From positions 1 through 64,000 of the forward strand of contig QZFT01000017.1 in assembly GCA_003600225.1 (NCBI GenBank): a stretch of DNA of 64,000 nt, in the 5' to 3' direction. A program made the position numbers and the translations under genes. Positions 1 through 7,977 of this stretch are shown here, piece by piece. Under the pieces are notes generated by a model. That model ran no database searches. It saw only the letters and a program-made list of their open reading frames with translations, and was not told the DNA's origin. This stretch comes from Pseudonocardiaceae bacterium YIM PH 21723. GTDB lineage: Bacteria > Actinomycetota > Actinomycetes > Mycobacteriales > Pseudonocardiaceae. Position 1 is the first letter of the stretch. Each line of letters opens with the position of its first letter.

Positions 1-387
1 TACGGCGTCAACGTCCAAGTCCTGGCCGACCTACGCGGCGTCCTGCTCTGGGTCTCCGCCGCCCTGCCCGGATCCACCAACGACATCACCGCCGCCCGCA
101 CACACGACATCCTGACCACCATCGAACACACCGGACTGACCATCCTGGCCGACAAGGGCTACCACGGCGGAAAACACACACTCGCCACCCCACACCGCAA
201 ACCCTACAAAAGCGAACTCACCGACGAACAACGCCAGATCAACCGCACCCACGGCCGCCTACGCGGCCCCGGCGAACGCGCCAACGCCACCCTCAAAAAC
301 TGGCGCATCCTGCGCCACCACCACTACCACCCACACCTACTCACCACACTGATCTGGGCCATCTTCACCCTCACCCAAACAGGATGA
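1..387 (+). CDS. DDE transposase, C-terminal part (5' end outside window)
   Basis: The frame is open from base 1 to a TGA at 385-387 and gives 128 residues. The protein reads like the C-terminal half of an IS5/HARBI1-type DDE transposase (DDE_Tnp_4 type): the start YGVNVQVLADLRG, then PGSTNDITAAR with a DDE aspartate region, LADKGYHGG, and the late RLRGPGERANATLKNW segment carrying the expected glutamate. It would cut and paste its own element. Third positions are mostly C, and the ACC/CAC-rich codon use differs somewhat from the neighbours, as is common for insertion sequences. The N-terminus and left end lie outside the window, so intactness and terminal repeats cannot be judged. No clear right terminal repeat was identified in 388-496. 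Confidence 0.85.
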   Translation, partial: YGVNVQVLADLRGVLLWVSAALPGSTNDITAARTHDILTTIEHTGLTILADKGYHGGKHTLATPHRKPYKSELTDEQRQINRTHGRLRGPGERANATLKNWRILRHHHYHPHLLTTLIWAIFTLTQTG

Positions 388-496
388 AACAGGCTCACAT
401 CGGGGCCGGGGCAGCCCTTGACACCCGCTCCCCCGCCGTAAAGTGACGCCAGGTCGCTTGAGGGCGGTCTGTCCCCGGATTGGGGCGGGGCACTCC

Positions 497-1843
497 TTAT
501 CGGTGATCTTGAACCGACCGCGGCAAGGTGGCGGCCAGGCCGACCACCACGAGGTAGGCGACCGCCACCAGAGCCAGCGGCGGCCCGAGGTGGATGGTGC
601 CGGTCAGCAGGCTGCCCAGCACGGCGATCCCCAGAGCGCCGCCACTCTGCCGCGCCGCGTTGAGCACGCCGCTCGCCAACCCGGCCTGGGCAGCCGGCAA
701 CGCGTGCATCGCGGTCGCGACCATGGCCGGCATCGCCAGCGCACAGCAGCCCAGGACGACGGACCCCACCCAGAGCATGGGCAGTGAGTCGGAGAAGGCC
801 AGTACACAGGCCCCCACCGCACCCAGCGCACCACCGATGATCATCGGTAGCCGGGTGCCGAGCCGGGCGACGACCCTGCCGGACAGGAACGCATTCACCC
901 CGATCACCGCGGTCAGCGGCAGCAGTGACAGGCCGGCCTGCCACGCGGGCAGGTGCCGGGTCTGCTGCAGGTACAGCGCGAGCACGAACAGCGTGCCGTA
1001 CAGGCAGAAGTTGAACAGCAGCCCGATGCCGCAAGCCACGCTCAGTGGGCGGCTGGCGAAGATGCGCAGCGGCAGCATCGGCGCCAGGACCGACCGCTCC
1101 ACCAGCAGGAACAGTGCCCCGGACAGCACTCCGGCACCGAGCAGGGCCACCACCAGCGGCGCCGTCCACCCCCGCTGCCCCGCTTCGATCAGCCCGCCGG
1201 CCAGCAGACCGAGGGTGGCCACCCCGAGCACCTGACCGGCCGGATCCAGACCGGTGTCCGCTCGACGCGGGGTCTCGGTGACCGTCCACCGGGTGAGCAG
1301 CACCGTCAGCAGGACCACCGGCACGTTGACCAGGAAGATCGCCTGCCAGCCGACCAGGTCCACGGCGAGCCCGCCGAGCACCGGGCCGGCGGCCAGGCCG
1401 ATGCCACTGACACCACCCCAGACGCCCAGCGCGTGTGCCCGGCTGCGCGGCTCCGGGAACTGGTGGGCGATCAACGCCAGCGAGGCGGGCAGCAGCACCG
1501 CGGCGCCGATGCCCTGCACCGCCCTGGCCAGGATCAACGTGCTCGCGTCGGTGGCGAACGCGCAGCCGACCGAGGCGATGGCGAACACCAGCAGGCCGGT
1601 CAGGAACGCCCGCCTGCCACCGAGCCGGTCGGCGGCGACGCCCGCGGACAGCAGCAGCGCGGCGAGGGCGATCGTGTAGGAGTCGACCACCCACTGCAGC
1701 ACCTCGAGATCCCCGCCGACGTCGGCCTGGATGGCCGGGAGGGCGACGTTCACGATGGTGGCGTCCAGGGTGATCATCAGGAAGCCGAGGCACAGGGCGG
1801 TCAGCGCGATGCCGCCCCGCTGAGTGGTTCGCACGGTCGTCAC
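497..1843 (-). CDS. MFS drug-efflux transporter, DHA2 (EmrB/QacA) family
   Basis: This 448-residue protein is almost entirely hydrophobic helices. Family motifs are visible: LDATIVNVALP in the first helix (DHA2 motif D1), GVAADRLGGRR (motif A, loop 2-3) near residue 68, and RAVQGIGAAVLLP near residue 107. It should export a hydrophobic drug or metabolite by proton antiport in the cytoplasmic membrane. Length is slightly below the usual 460-500 for 14-helix members. The start is GTG (1841-1843). It is divergent from the LysR gene, with 77 bp between the start codons holding a dyad at 1888-1908, so control by that regulator is likely. Substrate cannot be told from sequence. Confidence 0.88.
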   Translation of the reverse strand: MTTVRTTQRGGIALTALCLGFLMITLDATIVNVALPAIQADVGGDLEVLQWVVDSYTIALAALLLSAGVAADRLGGRRAFLTGLLVFAIASVGCAFATDASTLILARAVQGIGAAVLLPASLALIAHQFPEPRSRAHALGVWGGVSGIGLAAGPVLGGLAVDLVGWQAIFLVNVPVVLLTVLLTRWTVTETPRRADTGLDPAGQVLGVATLGLLAGGLIEAGQRGWTAPLVVALLGAGVLSGALFLLVERSVLAPMLPLRIFASRPLSVACGIGLLFNFCLYGTLFVLALYLQQTRHLPAWQAGLSLLPLTAVIGVNAFLSGRVVARLGTRLPMIIGGALGAVGACVLAFSDSLPMLWVGSVVLGCCALAMPAMVATAMHALPAAQAGLASGVLNAARQSGGALGIAVLGSLLTGTIHLGPPLALVAVAYLVVVGLAATLPRSVQDHR

Positions 1844-1887
1844 ACGGTCCAGCGAACCGTGGTGCCCGGCGGATGCTCCAGGACCAA

Positions 1888-1908
1888 ACGCCTACCTCTG
1901 ATAGGCGT
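1888..1908. promoter_or_regulatory. Dyad operator between MFS and LysR genes
   Basis: ACGCCTA, 7 nt, TAGGCGT is a perfect 7-bp inverted repeat in the short divergent region. The position and TA-containing arms fit a LysR-type operator controlling both genes. The inference rests on position and symmetry only. Confidence 0.6.
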
Positions 1909-1920
1909 AGCCTCTTACAG

Positions 1921-2832
1921 GTGGAGCTCCGTCAGCTCAGATACTTCCTGGCCGTCGCCGAGGAACTGCACTTCGGCCGGGCCGCCGCACGGCTGGGGAT
2001 CGCGGGGCCGTCGCTGTCCCAGCAGATCAAGACCCTGGAGCGCCACCTGCGGGTGCGGCTGCTGGACCGGGACCGGCGGTCGGTGGCGCTGACCCCGGCG
2101 GGCGAGGTGCTGCTCGCCGATGCGCGGCAACTGGTGGCTCTCGCCGACGACGCGGTGCGCCGGGTGCGTGGCGTGGACCAGCAGGCGTTGCGCATCGGGC
2201 AGGTGAGCTGGATGCCGCGCGAGCTGTTGCAGGCGGCAGAGGTTCCGCTCCGGATGGACGAGTGGGTGCTGCCCTCGCACACCCAGGTGAACCGGGTCGC
2301 CGAGTCCGGGCTGGATCTGGCGGTCGCCTGGACCACCCGGTCCGATGTGGACAGGCTGGGGCTGGCCGCCCGGCTGCTGTGGGCCGAGCCCCTGGTCGCG
2401 CTGCTGCCCGCCGAACACCGCGCGGCGCAGGCCGAGGACATTCCGGCCGACCAGGTGTGGGTGTTGATCGACGAGGATGAGACGTCCTGGGAGTCGTGGA
2501 ACCGGTTCGCGCTGGACTTCGCCGAGCACACCGGCGCCCGGGTGGTGCGGATCAACGACGGCGGGATCACCGGGCCCGGCTTCTACGCCCACGTGCAGCG
2601 GCTGCGCGGCCCGGTGCTGCGCTCCCCCAAACGCCATCCCGACAGCCGGCCGCCTAGCCTGACCAGCAGGCCGGTCATCGATCCGGTTCCACTGTGGACC
2701 TGGTCGCTGGTGTCCAGAGTGGATGATCGACGACCCGCCGTGCTGCGGGTGCTGGACCAGGCACCCCCGATTCAGTCGATCTCCGGCTGGCTGCCCGAGG
2801 ACGATCCGTTCCGGGAGCTGCTCACCTCCTGA
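1921..2832 (+). CDS. LysR-family transcriptional regulator
   Basis: The protein is 303 residues when started at the GTG at 1921, giving VELRQLRYFLAVAEE as the usual LysR N-terminus; an in-frame ATG at 1873 would add 16 residues that family members lack. The N-terminal winged helix-turn-helix is clear (FGRAAARLGIAGPSLSQQI, then LERHLRVRLLDRDRRSVALT). The remainder is a LysR substrate-binding domain ending in LPEDDPFRELL. It probably controls the divergent efflux gene through the dyad at 1888-1908. Its stop overlaps the convergent acyl-CoA reductase gene by 11 nt. Confidence 0.9.
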   Translation: MELRQLRYFLAVAEELHFGRAAARLGIAGPSLSQQIKTLERHLRVRLLDRDRRSVALTPAGEVLLADARQLVALADDAVRRVRGVDQQALRIGQVSWMPRELLQAAEVPLRMDEWVLPSHTQVNRVAESGLDLAVAWTTRSDVDRLGLAARLLWAEPLVALLPAEHRAAQAEDIPADQVWVLIDEDETSWESWNRFALDFAEHTGARVVRINDGGITGPGFYAHVQRLRGPVLRSPKRHPDSRPPSLTSRPVIDPVPLWTWSLVSRVDDRRPAVLRVLDQAPPIQSISGWLPEDDPFRELLTS

Positions 2833-4132
2833 CCGACTTGGTCTCCATGAGGAACTCGCCCAGCAGGCCGTCATGGGGTGCCGCGGGGTCGTAATCGGTG
2901 GTGGGCAGGCTGATCCGGAGCGACCGGATACCCGGTTCGGCGGCACACCGGTCGATCAGTTCCTGCTCGGCGCCGTACAGGCTGAGCACCAGGCTGTCGG
3001 CCAGGGGCGCGAGCCCGTCCGCCGGGCGCCAGTGCCGGAGCCAGACACACGGGAACGGCAGCTCCACCGGAGGTTCCCGGCCGGTGAGCACGATCGGGCG
3101 CAGCGCGGCACTGCCATCGCCCAGCTCGGCGACCAGGTCATCCGGGCCGACCAGCCCGCCGGTGTACCCGGTCAGCCATCCGGCGAGCCGCCGGGCTTCG
3201 GCGATCGGGCGCACCGGCAGCACCGCGTCCGGGTGTTCCGGGGGCAGCACCGGAAGCACTCGCAGCCGGGCGGACAACGCCGTCAGCAGCTGGGGTATCA
3301 CCTCCGGATCCTCGGCCAGGATCGTGGTGGCGTTCAGGCACTGCGCCCCGCCGTCCAGGGTGATCGACTCCACCAGCGACGCCAGCAGCGGCCGCCAGTC
3401 GACGCCCGCACTGATCAGGATCTTGGACCGGCCGGGGCCGTAGGTCTTCACCGTGCGGCGGTGCCGGTAGCGGCGCACCACCTCGTCGCCGCCGAAGACC
3501 AACGCGAAGTCGGCCGCGTCCACCAGCCGGTCCGCCGCCGCGTGCCCGGTGGGCAGGATCGCCACCCGGTCGGCGGACACTCCCGCCGCGAACAGGGCGT
3601 GCGCCAACCGGACCGGGGTCAGTGGGTCCGCTGTGGACGGTCGCACCGCGACCCGGTATCCCAGTGCCATGGCCAGCAGCCATTCCACGTGCGGCAACGG
3701 GTGGTTGCCCGGAGCCAGCACCCCGAGCACCCGGCCGCGGGGCACCCAGGCGGTGTCCGGGCCGGCCGGTGGCCGGTGCGCCGACAGCAGGGTGGGCAGC
3801 GGTCCGGACAGGCCGCCGACGATCCGCACCGCACGATGGGCGGCCCGGATCGGCACGCCGGTGATCCCGGAGTGCAGCAGGCAGTAATCCATCGCGGTGA
3901 GTCCGTCCAGAGTGGACTCGGCGAACTCCTTGCAGGCCCTGGCGATCAGCTCCACCTCGACGGCGTCCTCGGACTCCCCCAGCGCGCGCACCACCCGGCC
4001 GGTCAGCAGGGCGGGGGCCAGGCCGAGATCGAGCGCGGGACGGCCGGTGACATCGTGCACCACCACCCGGTCCAGCGAGCGCTGCCCGTCGCCGCCCGGA
4101 CGGATCGGATCCACTGGCAGCGGCGCGGCCAT
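2822..4132 (-). CDS. LuxC-like acyl-CoA / aryl-acid reductase (aldehyde-forming)
   Basis: This 436-residue protein has the layout of LuxC-type acyl-CoA reductases, a branch of the aldehyde dehydrogenase superfamily. A Rossmann-type segment GRVLGVLAPGNHPLPHVEW spans about residues 133-151. The probable catalytic cysteine, Cys265, lies in LDGGAQCLNATTILAED. Such enzymes reduce an activated acyl group to the aldehyde with NADPH. The ATG at 4130-4132 is 4 nt after the stop of the upstream gene (4137-4760), so the two are translationally coupled. Pairing of a LuxC-like reductase with an acyl-acid ligase recalls GriC/GriD-type carboxylic acid reductases of streptomycetes; the specific substrate is unknown. 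It converges with and overlaps the LysR gene by 11 nt. Confidence 0.72.
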   Translation of the reverse strand: MAAPLPVDPIRPGGDGQRSLDRVVVHDVTGRPALDLGLAPALLTGRVVRALGESEDAVEVELIARACKEFAESTLDGLTAMDYCLLHSGITGVPIRAAHRAVRIVGGLSGPLPTLLSAHRPPAGPDTAWVPRGRVLGVLAPGNHPLPHVEWLLAMALGYRVAVRPSTADPLTPVRLAHALFAAGVSADRVAILPTGHAAADRLVDAADFALVFGGDEVVRRYRHRRTVKTYGPGRSKILISAGVDWRPLLASLVESITLDGGAQCLNATTILAEDPEVIPQLLTALSARLRVLPVLPPEHPDAVLPVRPIAEARRLAGWLTGYTGGLVGPDDLVAELGDGSAALRPIVLTGREPPVELPFPCVWLRHWRPADGLAPLADSLVLSLYGAEQELIDRCAAEPGIRSLRISLPTTDYDPAAPHDGLLGEFLMETKSVRR

Positions 4133-4136
4133 CTCA

Positions 4137-4760
4137 CTACACGCCTTCGCGGATCGGCACACCGGCCACCATCGGCAACGGGGCGACCCCGGACAGGCCG
4201 TCGACACCGTCCACAGCGGACATCCGGATCGCGGTGTCCCGTTCGATCTGGTTGGGCAGCCACAGATCCAGCGTGAGGTGGTGCCGCCGGACCCGGCCGC
4301 GCTCGCCGTAGTCCACCGGGGCGCCGGTGTCCTGTTCGAGCAGCTCGACGATCAGGTGCGGATGGAACGGCTGGAACACGCAGCCGGCCACCTCCGCCCG
4401 CTGACCGTCCAGGATCCAGCCGACCTGTTCCAGCAGATGGTCCACATAGGACCGAGCAGCACCGGGATGGAGCCGCTTCACCCAGCGCGGATCCAGGTCG
4501 ACGGTGAAGAAGGCGCCGTCCCGCAGCTGTGCGGTGCGGGCGAACAGGTAACCGGCCACGTGTGGGCCGGTGGGCCCGAGGTAGAGCCAGTTGCCGCCGC
4601 CCACACCGTGCCGGGCGCTGATGTCGGGCAGCCGGACCAGGTCTGCGACGGTGGTGATCTCGGTGGCCGGATCGAAGTGCCACCGCATCGCGGCCCGGAT
4701 CAGCGTGCGGGCATCCGGTAACCGATCGAGCGGGCCGTCCAAGTCCTCGCGGGGATCCAC
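4137..4760 (-). CDS. Shortened acyl-acid (PaaK/GriD-like) ligase homologue
   Basis: The 207-residue frame starts at a GTG (4758-4760) with GGGAGG 5 nt upstream; an upstream ATG is less likely because the extra residues would be coded by the hairpin at 4777-4817. From memory of actinobacterial AMP-forming ligases that accompany LuxC-like reductases, several blocks match: RAAMRWHFDP (residues 22-31), PTGPHVAG (63-70), FTVDLDPRWVKRL (85-97), FQPFHPHL (129-136), YGERGRV (151-157) and LPNQIERDTAIRM (168-180). Missing are the glycine-rich AMP/P-loop motif expected near residue 55 and about 100 residues expected after 120. It is therefore roughly half length but uninterrupted, which suggests in-frame internal deletions. 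Whether it retains activity, supports the reductase or is decaying is unknown. The family assignment needs a profile search. Confidence 0.5.
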   Translation of the reverse strand: MDPREDLDGPLDRLPDARTLIRAAMRWHFDPATEITTVADLVRLPDISARHGVGGGNWLYLGPTGPHVAGYLFARTAQLRDGAFFTVDLDPRWVKRLHPGAARSYVDHLLEQVGWILDGQRAEVAGCVFQPFHPHLIVELLEQDTGAPVDYGERGRVRRHHLTLDLWLPNQIERDTAIRMSAVDGVDGLSGVAPLPMVAGVPIREGV

Positions 4761-4776
4761 ATCCGCCTCCCAGAGA

Positions 4777-4817
4777 CATTTCCCGTGGAAACTCTCGGGG
4801 AGTTTCCACGGGAAATG
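4777..4817. terminator. Perfect 18-bp hairpin after EF-hand gene
   Basis: Two 18-nt arms (CATTTCCCGTGGAAACTC and its exact complement) enclose a 5-nt loop. It lies just downstream of the EF-hand stop at 4827 and before the start of the ligase-like gene, so it probably ends or stabilises the EF-hand transcript. No run of T follows, which is common for actinobacterial terminators. Confidence 0.7.
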
Positions 4818-4826
4818 CCGATTCAA

Positions 4827-5384
4827 TTAGTCGATCTTGCCGAGTATCCAGTTACCCGGAGCTTGCGGGTCATCGCTGAAGTAGTATTCGACAACGGCTT
4901 GCGCCGCTTCGTCCCTGGTAATGAAACCATTGCCGTCGCGATCCAGCCGCCGAAATGATTCGGTCGCCTCGGCAGGCGAGATACCCATGGTGGACGTGTA
5001 CCACCTGATGTGTTCCTCCAGACCGATCCGGCCGTCTCCACCGGTGTCGGCGATATCCATGATCGCGTCGACCAGCGGCCGGTAATTGGCCAGGAACGCC
5101 TCCCGATCGGCCAGAATCCGATCGGCGAAGGCGGATTTGTACTCGTCAAGGCTGATTCGGCCATCCTGATCGCCGTCGGCGAGCTCGGCGAGGGTCCGCC
5201 AGACCTCCAGCAGCCGCTCCCGGAACATCTGCGCCCTGGGCTCCGTGGCGTCCAGCCCGAAGGCCTCGTTCACCCGGTGCGCCACCTCGTCGAAATCCGA
5301 TTTGTCCACGAATCCGTCCCCATTGAGATCATAGGTACGGAAACGACGATTCAGTTTTTTGTCCAGAAATGCCGATACCGTCAT
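4827..5384 (-). CDS. Four-EF-hand calcium-binding protein (calerythrin-like)
   Basis: The 185-residue soluble protein has four EF-hand loops: residues 19-30 (DLNGDGFVDKSD), 70-81 (DGDQDGRISLDE), 113-124 (DTGGDGRIGLEE) and 148-159 (DRDGNGFITRDE). Loops 2 and 4 are canonical, loop 1 has Asp instead of Glu at position 12, and loop 3 has Gly at position 3. Size and layout match bacterial calerythrin and sarcoplasmic calcium-binding proteins, which buffer or sense Ca2+ in the cytoplasm; there is no signal peptide. The ATG is preceded by CGGGAGT, a sequence also found before the second EF-hand gene upstream. The gene is bounded by hairpins on both sides, indicating a separate transcript. Confidence 0.9.
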   Translation of the reverse strand: MTVSAFLDKKLNRRFRTYDLNGDGFVDKSDFDEVAHRVNEAFGLDATEPRAQMFRERLLEVWRTLAELADGDQDGRISLDEYKSAFADRILADREAFLANYRPLVDAIMDIADTGGDGRIGLEEHIRWYTSTMGISPAEATESFRRLDRDGNGFITRDEAAQAVVEYYFSDDPQAPGNWILGKID

Positions 5385-5458
5385 GGCTTACTCCCGTGAG
5401 GTTCAGCAAATCTAGCGTCGGTGTGATAGCGGACACAATCCGCTGAATGTGGCTATAA

Positions 5459-5501
5459 CGCCGGTGCACAGTCGGTGACTTTCCCCGAATGTGCACCGGC
5501 G
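5459..5501. terminator. 12-bp hairpin between the two EF-hand genes
   Basis: CGCCGGTGCACA (5459-5470) pairs perfectly with TGTGCACCGGCG (5490-5501) around a 19-nt loop. It begins 6 nt after the stop of the shorter EF-hand gene and lies before the start of the longer one, so the two paralogues are probably separate transcripts. Confidence 0.7.
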
Positions 5502-5507
5502 CACTCG

Positions 5508-5936
5508 TCACTCGATCTTGCCCAGCATACGGCTGCCCGCCGACTGTCGATCTTCGCTGAAATAGTATTCGAAGACGGCCCGGGACATCTCCTGACCGGT
5601 GAGATACCCACTGCCGTCCCGATCCAGCAGGTGGAATATCTCCGTGGCCTCATCGGCCGGGATGCTCAGCACGGAGACATACCATTTGATGTGCTCGTCC
5701 AGCGTCAGCCGTCCGTCACCGTCGGAGTCGGCGTAGCCGGCCAGCGTTCGCCAGAGGCCGGTGAGTGTCTCGCGCAGGCTCCTGCTCTTCGGATCGGCAT
5801 CGTCCATACCGAACACCTCGTTCACCCGGTGCACCGCACCGGCGAAGTCGGACTCGGTGAGGATGCCGTCGCCATCGAGGTCGTAGGTACGGAATCGGCG
5901 CTCTAATTTTCGGTCCAGGAAGGCCGATATCGGCAC
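5508..5936 (-). CDS. Three-EF-hand paralogue with internal deletion
   Basis: The GTG at 5934-5936 (GGGAG upstream) gives 142 residues beginning VPISAFLDRK, aligned with MTVSAFLDKK of the neighbouring paralogue. EF loops are at 19-30, 70-81 and 105-116. The middle loop reads DSDGDGRLTLDE followed by HIKWY: its loop corresponds to EF2 and its exit helix to EF3 of the 185-residue protein. The length difference is exactly 43 residues, so an in-frame deletion fused EF2 to EF3. The C-terminal EYYFSED and MLGKIE match the paralogue. It is a tandem duplicate with shared upstream sequence. A role in calcium binding is clear from the loops, but the physiological partner is unknown. Confidence 0.85.
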   Translation of the reverse strand: MPISAFLDRKLERRFRTYDLDGDGILTESDFAGAVHRVNEVFGMDDADPKSRSLRETLTGLWRTLAGYADSDGDGRLTLDEHIKWYVSVLSIPADEATEIFHLLDRDGSGYLTGQEMSRAVFEYYFSEDRQSAGSRMLGKIE

Positions 5937-5975
5937 TGCGCACTCCCGTCGCGGGACAGCCACAAGATCCACAAT

Positions 5976-6347
5976 CTACAGCTCGCCGAGCTCGGTGAGT
6001 TCGGCGTCGGTCAGCAGTCGTGAGCGGATCAGGAACCGGACTCCCTCCGGCGCCTCCAGGGAGAAACCGCTGCCTCGCCCCGGCACCACATCGACGGTCA
6101 GGTGGGTGTGCTTCCAGTACTCGTACTGCGACTCGGACATCCAGAACGGCACGGGCTGCCCGTCCACATCCAGCTCGCCGAGCCGCACATCGGAGCCACC
6201 GGTGCGGAACTCGCCGTCCGGATAACACATCGGCGCGCTGCCGTCGCAGCAGCCGCCGGACTGGTGGAACATCAGCGGCCCGTGCTGGTCCCGGAGACGG
6301 CGGAGGAGATCCGCCGCCTCCGGGGTCAGTCCGACCCGGTCGGCCAT
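5976..6347 (-). CDS. DUF779 protein, aldehyde dehydrogenase partner
   Basis: The 123-residue protein starts at the ATG 6345-6347, which overlaps the aldehyde dehydrogenase stop in an ATGA junction. DUF779 features are visible: HGPLMFHQSGGCCDGSAPMC near residues 22-41 and a later WKHTHLTVDVVPGRGSGFSLE. Members are encoded next to acetaldehyde/chloroacetaldehyde-type dehydrogenases and may act as small metal- or redox-linked accessory proteins, but their biochemical role is not established. The tight coupling here supports joint expression with the dehydrogenase. Confidence 0.88.
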   Translation of the reverse strand: MADRVGLTPEAADLLRRLRDQHGPLMFHQSGGCCDGSAPMCYPDGEFRTGGSDVRLGELDVDGQPVPFWMSESQYEYWKHTHLTVDVVPGRGSGFSLEAPEGVRFLIRSRLLTDAELTELGEL

Positions 6348-7870
6348 CAGAAGAAGCCCAGCGGGTCGTCGGAGTAGCTCACCAGGAGGTTCTTCGTCTG
6401 CTGGTAGTGATCGAGCATCATCTTGTGGTTCTCCCGGCCGATGCCGGACTGCTTGTATCCGCCGAACGCGGCGTGTGCCGGGTAGGCGTGGTAGTTGTTC
6501 ACCCACACCCGGCCCGCCTGGATCTCCCGGCCCGCGCGGTAGGCGGTGGTGCCGTTCCGGGACCAGACGCCGGCTCCCAGGCCGTAGAGCGTGTCGTTGG
6601 CGATCTTCATGGCGTCGGCGTAGTCCTCGAACCGGGTCACCGAGACGACCGGGCCGAAGATCTCCTCCTGGAAGATGCGCATCTTGTTGTCGCCCTCGAA
6701 GATCGTGGGCTGCACGTAGTAGCCGCCGGACAGGTCCCCGCCGAGGTCGGCCCGCTCACCACCGGTGCGGATCTTGGCGCCCTCCTGCTTACCGATGTCC
6801 AAATAGGACAGGATCTTCTCCAGCTGGTCGTTGGAGGCCTGTGCGCCCATGGTGGTCTCGGTGTCGAGCGGGTTGCCCTGCTTGATGGCCTGGGTGCGCG
6901 CGGTGACGTCGTCCATGAACCGGTCGTAGATGGTGGACTGGATCAGTGCGCGGGACGGACAGGTGCAGACCTCGCCCTGGTTGAGCGCGAACATGGTGAA
7001 GCCCTCGAGTGCCTTGTCGTAAAAGGCGTCCTGCTGGTCGGCCACGTCGGCGAAGAAGATGTTCGGGCTCTTGCCGCCGAGTTCCAGGGTCACCGGGATG
7101 AGGTTCTCGCTGGCGTACTGCATGATCAGCCGCCCGGTGGTGGTCTCTCCGGTGAAGGCGACCTTGCGCACCCGCTTGTTGGACGCGAGGGGCTTGCCTG
7201 CCTCGACTCCGAAGCCGTTGACCACGTTGATCACGCCTGGCGGGATCAGGTCACCGATCAGGGACATCAGCAGGTGGATGGAGGCCGGGGTCTGCTCGGC
7301 GGGCTTGAGCACGACGGCGTTGCCCGCGGCCAGTGCGGGAGCCAGCTTCCAGGTGGCCATCAGGATCGGGAAGTTCCACGGGATGATCTGCCCGACGACG
7401 CCGAGCGGCTCGTGGAAGTGGTAGGCGATGGTGTTGTCGTCCACTTCGGACAGCGAGCCCTCCTGGGCCCGGATGGCGCCCGCGAAGTAGCGGAAGTGGT
7501 CGATGGCCAGGGGAATGTCCGCGGCGAGGGTCTCCCGGACGGCCTTGCCGTTCTCGTAGCACTCCGCGACGGCGAGCTTCTCCAGGTTCTCCTCCATCCT
7601 GTCCGCGATCTTGTTCAGGACGTCGGCGCGCTCGGCGGGCGCCGTCTTACCCCACCCGGGGGCAGCGCCGTGTGCGGCGTCGAGGGCCTTCTCCACGTCA
7701 TCCGCTGTGCCACGGGCGATCTCGGTGAAGGTCTGTCCGGTGATCGGGGTGGGGTTCTCGAAGTACTGCCCCTTGGCCGGTGGCACGTACTCGCCGCCGA
7801 TGTAGTGGTCGTAGCGGGATTCGTAGGACACCACACTGCCATCGGTGCCCGGAGCTGCGTAGGTGGTCAT
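6347..7870 (-). CDS. NAD-dependent aldehyde dehydrogenase (ExaC/AldB type)
   Basis: The 507-residue enzyme is full length for the family and oxidises short aliphatic aldehydes to acids. Seen are the NAD-binding [14 protein letters not shown] segment, the catalytic glutamate in [14 protein letters not shown], the catalytic cysteine in [13 protein letters not shown], and the C-terminal [15 protein letters not shown] typical of the acetaldehyde group. The ATG at 7868-7870 was chosen because the family begins around [12 protein letters not shown]. It is coupled to DUF779 and divergent from a GAF-domain regulator, with a dyad at 7896-7910 between them, the usual arrangement for alcohol/acetaldehyde-inducible ald operons. 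Confidence 0.93.
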   Translation of the reverse strand: MTTYAAPGTDGSVVSYESRYDHYIGGEYVPPAKGQYFENPTPITGQTFTEIARGTADDVEKALDAAHGAAPGWGKTAPAERADVLNKIADRMEENLEKLAVAECYENGKAVRETLAADIPLAIDHFRYFAGAIRAQEGSLSEVDDNTIAYHFHEPLGVVGQIIPWNFPILMATWKLAPALAAGNAVVLKPAEQTPASIHLLMSLIGDLIPPGVINVVNGFGVEAGKPLASNKRVRKVAFTGETTTGRLIMQYASENLIPVTLELGGKSPNIFFADVADQQDAFYDKALEGFTMFALNQGEVCTCPSRALIQSTIYDRFMDDVTARTQAIKQGNPLDTETTMGAQASNDQLEKILSYLDIGKQEGAKIRTGGERADLGGDLSGGYYVQPTIFEGDNKMRIFQEEIFGPVVSVTRFEDYADAMKIANDTLYGLGAGVWSRNGTTAYRAGREIQAGRVWVNNYHAYPAHAAFGGYKQSGIGRENHKMMLDHYQQTKNLLVSYSDDPLGFF

Positions 7871-7895
7871 GGCCGGACGGTATGGCCGGCGGGGT

Positions 7896-7910
7896 TGCAA
7901 CGACGTTGCA
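7896..7910. promoter_or_regulatory. Operator candidate between ald and its regulator
   Basis: TGCAACG A CGTTGCA is a perfect inverted repeat with a one-base centre in the 107-bp divergent region. It is the most symmetrical site there and a likely target of the GAF regulator. Confidence 0.55.
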
Positions 7911-7977
7911 TCGGCATACGGCTGAACGGACGCCTGGTCCCTTGCCGCCGCTGGCGGGCGGACCCATCATCGGTGGA

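Noticed and set aside
324-1793. Long minus-strand frame rich in Arg, Gly and Pro
   Set aside because: It is a shadow of the efflux gene in another frame; it lacks family motifs, and the composition is typical of GC-rich antisense reading.
2822-5936. Bioluminescence-like system (LuxC-like reductase with EF-hand photoprotein)
   Set aside because: No luciferase alpha/beta or LuxD gene is nearby, the EF-hand proteins lack a photoprotein-length core, and hairpins separate them from the reductase.
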